From Streptomyces echinoruber (GTDB lineage: Bacteria > Actinomycetota > Actinomycetes > Streptomycetales > Streptomycetaceae): 64,000 nucleotides of DNA. The stretch lies in the NCBI RefSeq assembly GCF_014651135.1, contig NZ_BMWH01000014.1:1-64000 (forward strand), in the 5' to 3' direction. Made by a program: the position numbers and the translations under genes. Below, piece by piece: positions 8,373 through 16,623 of this stretch (its first letter is position 1; every line of letters starts with the position of its first letter). A model generated the notes under the pieces. The model made no database searches, had not been told where the DNA came from, and saw only the letters and a program-made list of their open reading frames with translations.

Positions 8373-9518
8373 ATGGGTGAGGACAAGCGGCTCGCGGCGG
8401 TCGTCGCGCTGGCGCAGGGGATGGCGGCGGCGCGCAGTCCGCGCGAGTCGTGGCGGGCGGCGGCGCTGGGGGCGTGCCGGGCGCTGGACGGCAGCTTCGC
8501 GGCGCTGTCGGTGTGGGAACGCGACCACGGGCGGCTGCGGGTGCTGGTGAACGTGGGGGACCGCGCGCCGGACGAGGAGGAGTTCCCGGAGGACGAGACC
8601 TACCCGGTGCACCAGTTCGCGGAGATCACGGAGTTCCTGCACGAGAAGTGGGCCTCGGGCGGGGAGCCGAACGCCTGGGTGGAGACCGCCGAGGGCCCCG
8701 CGGCCGGCCGCGCCGGGTACTGCCACCAGCGGGTCGCCGCGCTGCGCCGGCGCGGCCGCGGCTGCTGCGTGGTCGCGCCGATCGTGCTGCACGGCCGGGC
8801 CTGGGGCGAGCTGTACGTGGCCCGCGCGGCGGGGGCGCCCGTCTTCGGCCGGGGCGACGCGGACTTCGCGACCGTCCTGGCGGCCGTCGTCTCGGCCGGG
8901 ATAGCGCAGACCGAGCGGCTCCAGGAGGCGCGGCGGCTGGCGTTCACCGACCCGCTGACCGGGCTGGCCAACCGGCGCGCGGTGGACGTCCGGCTGGACG
9001 AGGCGATCGAGCGGCACCAGGCGGAGGGTGTGGTCGTCAGCCTCGTCATCTGCGACCTCAACGGGCTCAAGCAGGTCAACGACACGCTCGGGCACGCCGT
9101 GGGCGACCGGCTGCTGGAACGGTTCGGCTCGGTGCTGTCGCTGTGCGGGGCGATGCTGCCGGGGACGCTGGCGGCCCGGCTGGGCGGGGACGAGTTCTGC
9201 CTGCTGGCGGTGGGGCCGCCCGCCCAGGACGTGATCAAGGCGGCCGACGAGCTGTGCCGGCGCGCGGCGGAGCTGGAACCGGGCGAGGGGGTGGCCTGCG
9301 GGGTGGCCTCCACCGGCGAGCCCATCGGCCCGGTCGGTTCGGCCCGGCGGTTGTTCCGCCTGGCGGACGCGGCCCAGTACCGGGCCAAGGCGGTGCACGC
9401 CAACCGGCCGGTCGTGGCCGGTGCCGAGGGGCCGGACGACCCCGTCGTACGGCTGGTCGACGAGCCGCCCGAGGAGCCGCCGCCCGGTGAGCGCCGCCTC
9501 TTCCGGCGCCGCCGCTGA
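8373..9518 (+). CDS. GAF-GGDEF diguanylate cyclase
   Basis: 381 residues. Residues about 1-180 form a GAF-like sensor domain and are cytoplasmic (no membrane helix). Residues about 190-340 are a GGDEF domain with the intact motif ARLGGDEFCLL, the substrate-binding FTDPLTGLANRRA and the DLNGLKQVNDTLGHAVGD segment, so synthesis of c-di-GMP is likely. The allosteric inhibitory RxxD motif expected five residues before GGDEF is absent (LPGT instead), so product inhibition through the I-site is not expected. The tail is acidic and proline-rich. In Streptomyces c-di-GMP controls development through BldD. Monocistronic between the hydratase and hutH. Confidence 0.93.
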   Translation: MGEDKRLAAVVALAQGMAAARSPRESWRAAALGACRALDGSFAALSVWERDHGRLRVLVNVGDRAPDEEEFPEDETYPVHQFAEITEFLHEKWASGGEPNAWVETAEGPAAGRAGYCHQRVAALRRRGRGCCVVAPIVLHGRAWGELYVARAAGAPVFGRGDADFATVLAAVVSAGIAQTERLQEARRLAFTDPLTGLANRRAVDVRLDEAIERHQAEGVVVSLVICDLNGLKQVNDTLGHAVGDRLLERFGSVLSLCGAMLPGTLAARLGGDEFCLLAVGPPAQDVIKAADELCRRAAELEPGEGVACGVASTGEPIGPVGSARRLFRLADAAQYRAKAVHANRPVVAGAEGPDDPVVRLVDEPPEEPPPGERRLFRRRR

Positions 9519-9573
9519 GCCCGGCCCCGGGCGCGGTAAGGGGCGCGGTAAGGGGCGTACCGGCCGCCCACTG

Positions 9574-9602
9574 GTGACAGTTACGTCTTCACTGCGTACG
9601 CT
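9574..9602 (+). promoter_or_regulatory. hutH promoter, apparently leaderless
   Basis: GTGACA at 9574-9579 and TACGCT at 9597-9602 are separated by 17 bases, a good match to an HrdB-type promoter. The likely transcription start falls on or next to the ATG at 9610, and no Shine-Dalgarno sequence precedes it, so the message is probably leaderless, common in Streptomyces. Confidence 0.55.
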
Positions 9603-9609
9603 CCTGAAT

Positions 9610-11184
9610 ATGGATATGCACACTGTGGTGGTGGGGACGTCCGGTGTCACCGCGTCCGACGTCCTCGCCGTGGCGCGCGGCGGCGCCCGGGTCGAACTCG
9701 CCGAGGAGGCGGTGGCCGCGCTGACCGAAGCCCGCGCGATCGTCGACGCGCTGGCGGCCAAGCCCGACCCCGTCTACGGCGTCTCCACCGGCTTCGGCGC
9801 CCTGGCGACCCGGCACATCGGCCCGGAACTGCGCACCCGGCTGCAGCGCAACATCGTCCGCTCGCACGCCGCCGGCATGGGGCCGCGGGTGGAGCGGGAG
9901 GTCGTCCGGGCCCTGATGTTCCTGCGGCTGAAGACCGTCTGCTCCGGGTACACCGGGGTGCGGCCCGAGGTCGCGCGGACCATGGCCGACGTACTCAACG
10001 CCGGCATCACCCCGGTCGTGCACGAGTACGGCTCCCTGGGCTGCTCCGGGGACCTCGCCCCGCTGTCCCACTGCGCGCTCACCCTCATGGGAGAGGGCGA
10101 GGCGGAGGGCCCCGACGGCAGTGTCCGCCCCGCCGCCGAACTGCTCGCCGAGCACGGCATCGCCCCGGTCGAGCTGCGCGAGAAGGAGGGCCTGGCGCTC
10201 CTCAACGGCACCGACGGCATGCTCGGCATGCTGCTGATGGCCCTCGCCGACCTGGAGCTGCTGTACAAGTCCGCCGACGTCACCGCCGCCCTCACCCTGG
10301 AGGCCCTGCTCGGCACCGACAAGGTCCTCGCGCCCGAGCTGCACGCCATCCGCCCGCACCCCGGGCAGGCCGCGTCCGCCGCCAACATGCTCGCCGTCCT
10401 CAAGGGCTCCGGCCTCACCGGCCACCATCAGGACGACGCGCCCCGCGTGCAGGACGCCTACTCGGTGCGCTGCGCCCCGCAGGTCGCCGGCGCCGGCCGC
10501 GACACCCTCGCCCACGCCCGCCTGGTCGCCGAGCGCGAACTGGCCGCGGCCGTCGACAACCCCGTCGTATTGCCTGGGGGTACCTCCCAGGCTTTCGGCT
10601 CTGGGGGAGGCCGGGTGGAGTCCAACGGCAACTTCCACGGCGCCCCGGTCGCCTACGTCCTGGACTTCCTCGCCATCGCCGCCGCCGACCTCGCCTCCAT
10701 CGCCGAGCGGCGCACCGACCGGCTGCTGGACAAGAACCGCAGCCACGGCCTGCCGCCGTTCCTCGCCGACGACGCCGGCGTCGACTCCGGGCTGATGATC
10801 GCCCAGTACACGCAGGCCGCGCTGGTCAGCGAGATGAAGCGGCTGGCCGTACCGGCCTCCGCCGACTCGATCCCGTCCTCCGCGATGCAGGAGGACCACG
10901 TCTCCATGGGCTGGTCGGCGGCCCGCAAGCTGCGCACGGCCGTCGACGCGCTCACCCGCGTCCTGGCCGTCGAACTGTACGCCGCCACCCGCGCGATCGA
11001 ACTGCGCGAGGGCCTGACCCCGGCCCCGGCGACCCGGGCGGTCCTCGAGGCCGCGCGCGCGGCCGGCGTCCGGGGCCCCGGCCCGGACCGCTTCCTCGCC
11101 CCCGACCTGGCGGCCGCGGAGTCCTTCGTGCGCGACGGCCGGCTCGTCGCGGCGGCCGAGACGGTCACCGGGCCGTTGCGCTGA
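9610..11184 (+). CDS. hutH: histidine ammonia-lyase
   Basis: 524 residues. It deaminates histidine to urocanate, the first step of histidine use. The MIO prosthetic-group triad sits in GSLGCSGDLAPLSH; here it is Cys-Ser-Gly rather than the common Ala-Ser-Gly, which I believe is normal for streptomycete histidases. Other signatures such as YGVSTGFGALA, SNGNFHG and QYTQAALVSEMKRLA are intact. Oddity: after VDNPVV (residue about 322) there is an extra LPGGTSQAFGSGGG segment encoded by a 38-bp palindromic element; relatives have a short loop there. The insertion keeps frame and lies next to the conserved SNGNFHG block, so activity is plausible but not certain. Confidence 0.95.
   Translation: MDMHTVVVGTSGVTASDVLAVARGGARVELAEEAVAALTEARAIVDALAAKPDPVYGVSTGFGALATRHIGPELRTRLQRNIVRSHAAGMGPRVEREVVRALMFLRLKTVCSGYTGVRPEVARTMADVLNAGITPVVHEYGSLGCSGDLAPLSHCALTLMGEGEAEGPDGSVRPAAELLAEHGIAPVELREKEGLALLNGTDGMLGMLLMALADLELLYKSADVTAALTLEALLGTDKVLAPELHAIRPHPGQAASAANMLAVLKGSGLTGHHQDDAPRVQDAYSVRCAPQVAGAGRDTLAHARLVAERELAAAVDNPVVLPGGTSQAFGSGGGRVESNGNFHGAPVAYVLDFLAIAAADLASIAERRTDRLLDKNRSHGLPPFLADDAGVDSGLMIAQYTQAALVSEMKRLAVPASADSIPSSAMQEDHVSMGWSAARKLRTAVDALTRVLAVELYAATRAIELREGLTPAPATRAVLEAARAAGVRGPGPDRFLAPDLAAAESFVRDGRLVAAAETVTGPLR
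10573..10610 (+). repeat. GC-rich palindromic mini-element inserted in frame in hutH
   Basis: The element starts CCTGGGGGTACCTCCCAGG, passes a CTTTCGG loop and ends CTCTGGGGGAGG. It matches three other copies in this window (24754-24788, 50160-50197, 51217-51252) in architecture: GGGGGT, a C-rich arm, a variable loop, then GGGGGAGG. It adds about a dozen codons to hutH without shifting the frame. Confidence 0.8.
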
Positions 11185-11285
11185 CGCCTCGGCGACGCGG
11201 TCGCGGCCGACGGCGCGGCGGATGCGGAGTCCGCCGCGCCGTCGGGCCCGTTGCCGGAGCAGGCAGCGACAGGGCGGGCGGCGGC

Positions 11286-11398
11286 GCGCCCACGGCGAAC
11301 GGGGCGTCCACGGCGAACGAGCGTTCGCGTCCACGTCGATGGGGGCGTCCGCGGCGATCAGAGCATCCACGGCAAACAGGACGTCCATGGCAAACGGG
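11286..11398. repeat. 18-bp tandem minisatellite downstream of hutH
   Basis: Six degenerate 18-bp units resembling GCGTCCACGGCGAACGGG lie at 11286-11303, 11304-11321, 11327-11344, 11345-11362, 11363-11380 and 11381-11398, with five extra bases after the second. The 18-bp period is divisible by three and leaves frames open on both strands, but no ribosome-binding site or recognisable product goes with them. The array makes up the core of the 290-base gap after hutH (11185-11473), which otherwise holds nothing I recognise. Confidence 0.85.
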
Positions 11399-11473
11399 AC
11401 GCACCGCCGCGCACCCGGGGGGTCTCTTGACGAGCGGACCGTGAACGGCTCGTCAAGGAAGCGTCAAGCGCGG

Positions 11474-11815
11474 CTAAAAACCGAGTCGTTCGCGACGCAC
11501 CGAATACACCACGAATCCGGCGCCCACGGTGAGGAAGAGGGTGCCGCCGACCACGTACGGGGTGGTGTCGACGCTTCCGGTGTCGGCGAGTTCCCGCTCC
11601 GCGCGGGCGGCCGTTCCGCTGACCGTGCCGGCGACCGTACCGGTGGTCGTGGAGGCGGCCCTGGCCTGCGTCGTCGCGGTCGCCGACGGTTCTGCTCTGC
11701 GCTGCTGCGGCGCCTGCTGGTCCACCGTCGCGTGGGCGGACGGGACGAACCACAGGGCACACAGCAGGGTGCCCGCGGCGGTGGCGGTCAGCAGCGGACG
11801 GCGGGCGGATGACAC
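11474..11815 (-). CDS. small LAXTG sortase-anchored surface protein
   Basis: 113 residues from the GTG at 11815, chosen because AAGGGG lies 11 bases upstream; a longer GTG start at 11839 would begin inside that site. Signal peptide at residues about 1-28 (LLTATAAGTLLCALWFVPSAHA), a Ser/Thr/Ala/Gln-rich linker of about 50 residues, then LADTG, a hydrophobic helix (YVVGGTLFLTVGAGFVVY) and the positive tail SVRRERLGF. LAXTG is the motif used by class E sortases of Streptomyces, which also anchor chaplins, so the protein is likely covalently attached to peptidoglycan. No folded ligand-binding domain is visible; it may be a short wall stalk. Encoded divergently from the next gene. Confidence 0.7.
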   Translation of the reverse strand: MSSARRPLLTATAAGTLLCALWFVPSAHATVDQQAPQQRRAEPSATATTQARAASTTTGTVAGTVSGTAARAERELADTGSVDTTPYVVGGTLFLTVGAGFVVYSVRRERLGF

Positions 11816-11923
11816 GGAATATCGATCCCCTTGTGGCACTGGCGAATTGGCCGTGTGGGGGATGTTAGTGAAAGGCGCGGGTCACAGGAAAGTCACGGGA
11901 CCCGCCGGCCGTACTCTCCGCAC

Positions 11924-12253
11924 ATGAGCACTCCAGAGACATCACGCTTTGTCCGGCTTCGCGTGGAGCTGCTGCTCGAAGTCGGTGACGACGACGCCAT
12001 CACCAAGGCCGCCCTGCACCGCATCGCGGCCGACCCGGACCTGCCGGAGCCGGAACGCGGCCACGCCGAACGCGCTGTGACGGAAGACACTGCGGAGGCC
12101 CTGGCGTACCTCGTGGACCCGTTGGACCTGGTCAGTGAGGTGCCCGGGGTGGAACTGCAGCAGGCGTCCTGGTCCAGCGAGCGCGTCGCGCACGATCCGG
12201 ACTCGCCCGAGTGGCTCCTCGACGAGGATGATGTCGAGGAGGAGGACGCCTAG
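11924..12253 (+). CDS. conserved hypothetical acidic protein
   Basis: 109 residues, ATG at 11924. The sequence is hydrophilic and strongly acidic at the C-terminus (LLDEDDVEEEDA), with helical segments such as VGDDDAITKAALHRIAADPD. No signal peptide, membrane helix or metal motif. TACTCT at 11911-11916 could be a -10 box that would give a leaderless message. It sits between the LAXTG protein and the L,D-transpeptidase; similar small proteins occur at this position in other streptomycetes as far as I recall. I do not recognise a function. Confidence 0.75.
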   Translation: MSTPETSRFVRLRVELLLEVGDDDAITKAALHRIAADPDLPEPERGHAERAVTEDTAEALAYLVDPLDLVSEVPGVELQQASWSSERVAHDPDSPEWLLDEDDVEEEDA

Positions 12254-12623
12254 AACGACCCTTCCGGACCGACCCTTCGGCGCCGGGCGGAACACCGCGG
12301 CCGGCCCACCGGAACCGGCCTTCCGGCCGGCCCGCCGGAACGGGCCGGTCCGAACGGGCCGGTCCGGACGGTCCTGGGGACCGGCACGACTCGCCGCCCC
12401 GGACGGCAACCACCGTCCGGGGTTCGCGCGTCTCACGGGCGGACGCGTCACGGGCCGCGCCGGCCGGCGCCCGCACTTCACGCCCCGGAGGTGCGCCCCG
12501 GCGGAGGCGGTGCGCCCCACGCGCCCGGAACCCGGGGAACCGGATCGGCCGGCCGTAGCGTTGAAGGCTCGTAACGGGGGACCCGCGGGGTTTGGGTATT
12601 CGGCAACGATGGAGAAGCGTGTG
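12254..12623. other. GC-rich spacer with palindromes upstream of the L,D-transpeptidase gene
   Basis: The 370-base gap is rich in short inverted repeats, for example CCGGCCTTCCGGCCGG around 12318-12335 and reiterated GGAACGGGCCGGTCC-type sequence. It may contain a terminator for the acidic protein gene and the promoter of the lipoprotein gene close to 12560-12600, where the sequence becomes less GC-rich. I see no supported gene. Confidence 0.4.
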
Positions 12624-13871
12624 ATGACGAACAGTAAGCGGCGCAGGGGCCTGGCGGCCGCGTCCGCACTGCTCGGCGGGGTGCTGGTGCTCTCCGCCTG
12701 CTCCGGCGGCGACGACCACGCCTCCGGCAGCGGGGGCGACACCTCGCAGGCCAAGGTCGACGAGGCGGCAGCCAAGAGGACGTCCGAGGCCCAGATCAGC
12801 ATCACGCCCAAGGACGGCTCCAACAACGCCTCGATCAACAACTCCGCCAAGGTGACCGTGGCCAAGGGCACGCTCACCGACGTGAAGATGACCACCTCCG
12901 ACGGCACCGCCGTCTCCGGGCGGATATCCGCCGACGGCAAGAGCTGGAAGCCCAGCGTCCAGCTGGAGCGCGCCACCACCTACCGGCTCGCGGTGACGGC
13001 CAAGGACTCCGCGGGCCGTGCCGCCCACGAGAACGCCTCCTTCACCACCGTCGCCCCGGCGCACAGCTTCATCGGCAACTTCACGCCGGACAACGGTGCC
13101 ACGGTCGGCGTCGGCATGCCCGTGTCGATCACCTTCGACAAGGCGATCACCAACAAGGCCGCCGTGCAGAAGGGCATCACCGTCACCTCCACCAGCGGTC
13201 AGGAGATCGCCTGCCACTGGTTCAACGCCCAGCGCATGGACTGCCGGCCCGAGGAGTACTGGAAGGAGGGCTCCACCGTCACCCTCAAGCTGGCGCTCGA
13301 CGGCGTCGAGGGCGCCCCGGGCGTCTACGGCGTCCAGCAGAAGACGGTGACCTTCCACATCGGCCGCAACCAGGTCTCCTACGTCGACGCGAAGACCAAG
13401 CAGATGAAGGTCACGCAGGACGGCAAGGTCGTCAAGACCATCCCGATCTCCGCCGGTTCGCCCCAGAACAAGACGTACGAGGGCCAGATGGTGATCTCCG
13501 AGAAGTTCAAGGAGACCCGGATGAACGGCGCGACGGTCGGCTTCACCGACGACGACGGCAAGGGCGAGTACGACATCAAGGACGTGCCGCACGCCATGCG
13601 CCTGACCACCTCCGGCACCTTCGTGCACGGCAACTACTGGGGCGCGCCGTCCATCTTCGGCAACGTCAACACCAGCCACGGCTGCGTCGGCCTGCAGGAC
13701 AAGAAGGGCGCCAACGACCCCAACACGCCGGCCGCGTGGTTCTACGAGCACTCCCTGATCGGTGACGTCGTGGTCGTCTCCCACACCGGCGACAAGACCG
13801 TCGCCCCGGACAACGGCCTCAACGGCTGGAACATGAGCTGGTCCGAGTGGAAGGCGGGCTCCGCCGTCTGA
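12624..13871 (+). CDS. L,D-transpeptidase lipoprotein (YkuD domain)
   Basis: 415 residues from ATG 12624, chosen because GGAGAAG lies six bases upstream; an in-frame ATG at 12609 is possible. Lipoprotein signal peptide ending in the lipobox LSAC, then two Ig-like domains (residues about 50-245) and a YkuD catalytic domain with the HGNYW and SHGCVGL motifs, the latter carrying the catalytic cysteine (NTSHGCVGLQ). Such enzymes make 3-3 crosslinks between meso/LL-diaminopimelate residues in peptidoglycan at the outer face of the membrane. The layout matches the mycobacterial LdtMt2 type. It is flanked by the LAXTG surface protein, another wall component. Confidence 0.93.
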   Translation: MTNSKRRRGLAAASALLGGVLVLSACSGGDDHASGSGGDTSQAKVDEAAAKRTSEAQISITPKDGSNNASINNSAKVTVAKGTLTDVKMTTSDGTAVSGRISADGKSWKPSVQLERATTYRLAVTAKDSAGRAAHENASFTTVAPAHSFIGNFTPDNGATVGVGMPVSITFDKAITNKAAVQKGITVTSTSGQEIACHWFNAQRMDCRPEEYWKEGSTVTLKLALDGVEGAPGVYGVQQKTVTFHIGRNQVSYVDAKTKQMKVTQDGKVVKTIPISAGSPQNKTYEGQMVISEKFKETRMNGATVGFTDDDGKGEYDIKDVPHAMRLTTSGTFVHGNYWGAPSIFGNVNTSHGCVGLQDKKGANDPNTPAAWFYEHSLIGDVVVVSHTGDKTVAPDNGLNGWNMSWSEWKAGSAV

Positions 13872-14020
13872 CGGACCGCCATCCCGTGCCGGTGCCGCTC
13901 CCTTTGGGGCGGCACCGCTGCGTTTGGGCCGCTGCGTTTCCGGGGCGGCGGCATCATGCGCCACGGGGGCGTCGGCACCGTATCCCGCGGCGGTGCACGG
14001 GGCCGTGCGGGAACTCGGGC

Positions 14021-14076
14021 TTCTCATCGGACTCTTATGCCGGCCTTAAGCCTTCATCAGGGTCCGTTCCTAGCGT
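14021..14076 (+). promoter_or_regulatory. 11-base-phased direct repeats and promoter of the ABC permease gene
   Basis: TCTCAT at 14022-14027, TCTTAT at 14033-14038 and CCTTAA at 14044-14049 recur every 11 bases on the same face of the helix, the arrangement bound by OmpR/PhoB-family response regulators. A -10-like TAGCGT at 14071-14076 precedes the ATG at 14083 by six bases, so the repeats cover the -35 region. This suggests activation by a two-component system, whose genes are not in the window. Confidence 0.5.
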
Positions 14077-14082
14077 GCCGCC

Positions 14083-15525
14083 ATGTTCTTCACCTACCTG
14101 AGGCGCGAACTGCGCCGCCGCAGAAAGGCGGCCCTCGTCGTCGCCTCCGGCCTCGCGCTGGGCATCGCGCTGGTCATCGTGGTCACCTCCGTGTCCTCCG
14201 GCATGAACGGGGCCCAGGACAAGGTGCTGCAGTCGCTGTACGGGCTGGGCACCGACATGACGGTCACCAAGGCGGCGACGCCGGCCACGGGCAGCGCGCA
14301 GCGCCCGCGCTTCCGGTTCGACGCGCAGGACGACGACTCCGGCAAGGAGCAGAGCAGCGACCACGTCCTGGTGCAGGGCTTCACCACCCTGCCCTCCTCG
14401 ACCGTCGGCAAGGTGGCCGGACAGCGGGGCGTGGCGGGCGCCGTGGGCGGACTGAGCCTCACCGTCGTCAAGGTCAGCGGCCAGTTCACCCGCGGCCGGA
14501 TCCAGCAGAACCAGGGCGGCGACCAGCCGGGCGGCTACGGCGGCGGGCCGCCGCAGGGCCGCGTGGCGGGCGGCGGCGCCGACTTCGACGTCAACCAGTA
14601 CACGGTCTACGGCACCGACGTCACCGAGCCGGCCCTCGGCCCGCTCACCTCGTCGAAGATCACCAGCGGCCGCGCCTTCCAGAAGACCGAGACCGACGCG
14701 AAGGTCGCCGTCGCCGACTCCGCCTACGCCAAGGAGGAGAAGCTCGAGGTCGGCGACACCGTCACCATCAAGGGCGTCAAGTTCACCATCGTCGGCATCG
14801 CGACCGCCGACAGCGGCGCCGCCGCCGCCAACCTCTACATCCCGCTGAAACGGGCCCAGACGCTCAGCGGCACCAAGGACAAGGTCACCACGATCTACGT
14901 CAAGGCGACCGACTCCCAGCAGATCGACGCGGTCAAGAAGACCATCCAGAAGAACGTCTCCGGTACCACCGTGACGACCTCCGCCGACCTCGCGGACACC
15001 GTCTCCGGCTCCCTGTCCACCGCCTCCCATCTCGCCGCCGGCGTCGGCAAGTGGCTGTCGGCCGTGGTGCTCGCGGCCGCGTTCCTGGTGGCCGGACTGC
15101 TGACCTCCTCGGCCGTCTCCCGCCGGGTGCGCGAGTTCGGCACGCTCAAGGCGCTGGGCTGGAGGTCGGGACGGGTGACCCGGCAGGTGGTCGGCGAGGC
15201 CGTCGTCAACGGCCTGGTCGGCGGCGTCCTCGGCATCGCGCTCGGGCTGGCGGGGGCGTACGCCGTCACCGCGGCCAGTCCGACGCTGCAGGCACAGCTC
15301 GGCGGGGGCGGCGCCACGGGCGGCGGTCCCGGCGGTCCCGGCTTCGGCGGCCCCGGGCGGCAGGCGGCCAGGACGCTCGAGGTGGCGCTCACCGCACCGG
15401 TGAGCGCGACGACGATCGCGCTCGCCGTGGGACTCGCGGTCACCGGGGGCCTGATCGCCGGGGCGTTCGGCGGCTGGCGGGCGTCCCGGCTGCGGCCGGC
15501 CGACGCGCTGCGCCGCGTCGAGTAA
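14083..15525 (+). CDS. MacB/FtsX-type ABC transporter permease
   Basis: 480 residues. N-terminal membrane helix (ALVVASGLALGIALVIVVTSV), a large extracytoplasmic MacB-like domain (residues about 45-310) containing Gly/Gln-rich linkers, then three C-terminal helices of the FtsX domain (SAVVLAAAFLVAGLLTSSAV, GLVGGVLGIALGLAGAYAV, TIALAVGLAVTGGLIAGAF) with the conserved SRRVREFGTLKALGW cytoplasmic loop. Such permeases do not carry a classical channel but use a mechanotransmission mechanism with an ATPase to move peptides, antibiotics or lipoproteins at the envelope. The ATPase gene follows 69 bases downstream. The promoter has 11-base-phased repeats. Substrate unknown. Confidence 0.9.
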   Translation: MFFTYLRRELRRRRKAALVVASGLALGIALVIVVTSVSSGMNGAQDKVLQSLYGLGTDMTVTKAATPATGSAQRPRFRFDAQDDDSGKEQSSDHVLVQGFTTLPSSTVGKVAGQRGVAGAVGGLSLTVVKVSGQFTRGRIQQNQGGDQPGGYGGGPPQGRVAGGGADFDVNQYTVYGTDVTEPALGPLTSSKITSGRAFQKTETDAKVAVADSAYAKEEKLEVGDTVTIKGVKFTIVGIATADSGAAAANLYIPLKRAQTLSGTKDKVTTIYVKATDSQQIDAVKKTIQKNVSGTTVTTSADLADTVSGSLSTASHLAAGVGKWLSAVVLAAAFLVAGLLTSSAVSRRVREFGTLKALGWRSGRVTRQVVGEAVVNGLVGGVLGIALGLAGAYAVTAASPTLQAQLGGGGATGGGPGGPGFGGPGRQAARTLEVALTAPVSATTIALAVGLAVTGGLIAGAFGGWRASRLRPADALRRVE

Positions 15526-15594
15526 CCGAGGCCGCGTCCGACCCCCGACCCCCAACCCCCGACCGCCCCAGCACACCCAGGAGTTGTTGCCCCC

Positions 15595-16278
<684 letters not shown>

Positions 16279-16410
16279 CGGGAGAAGCCCGCGGAGGACG
16301 GACGGCGGGAGAAGCCCGCGGAGGGTGAATGACGGGAGAAGCCCGCGGAGGGTGAATGACGGGAGAACCCCGCGGAGGACGGGTGACGGGAGAAACCCAC
16401 GAAGACGGAA
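16279..16410. repeat. 27-bp tandem repeat, 5 copies, after the ABC operon
   Basis: Units begin with CGGGAGAAGCCCGCGGAGG at 16279, 16306, 16333 and 16360, with a decayed fifth from 16387. The first unit overlaps the stop region of the ATPase gene. Each unit contains CCGCGG and could fold weakly, so the array may take the place of a terminator. Confidence 0.92.
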
Positions 16411-16438
16411 TCTGAAACACCGTCAATCCGGCAACCGC

Positions 16439-16451
16439 GTAACAGTGTTAC
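16439..16451. promoter_or_regulatory. perfect palindrome GTAACAGTGTTAC upstream of the subtilisin-like gene
   Basis: Six-base arms GTAACA and TGTTAC flank a single G. A related GTTACAG half-site follows near 16463-16469. This A/T-containing dyad in the 180-base leader before the protease gene is a good operator candidate for a dimeric repressor or activator; the cognate regulator is unknown. Confidence 0.5.
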
Positions 16452-16623
16452 TGCGGCGGCGTTACAGTCCGCCGTCCCGGCTCCTTACCTTTCTCTCCTC
16501 CCTTGAGGCGTGATCAACCCCTCGGCATACTGCGAGATCCGGGGGACTCGCGCACGCGCGTACGAAGCTTCCCCCGGCCGGGCGAACGGGGATTCGCCCG
16601 GTACCTCGTCTCCAGGGGGAGTC

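Noticed and set aside
11165..11404. 79-codon minus-strand frame over the 18-bp minisatellite
   Set aside because: The frame stays open because the 18-bp repeat period is divisible by three; no ribosome-binding site and an Arg/Pro-rich composition.
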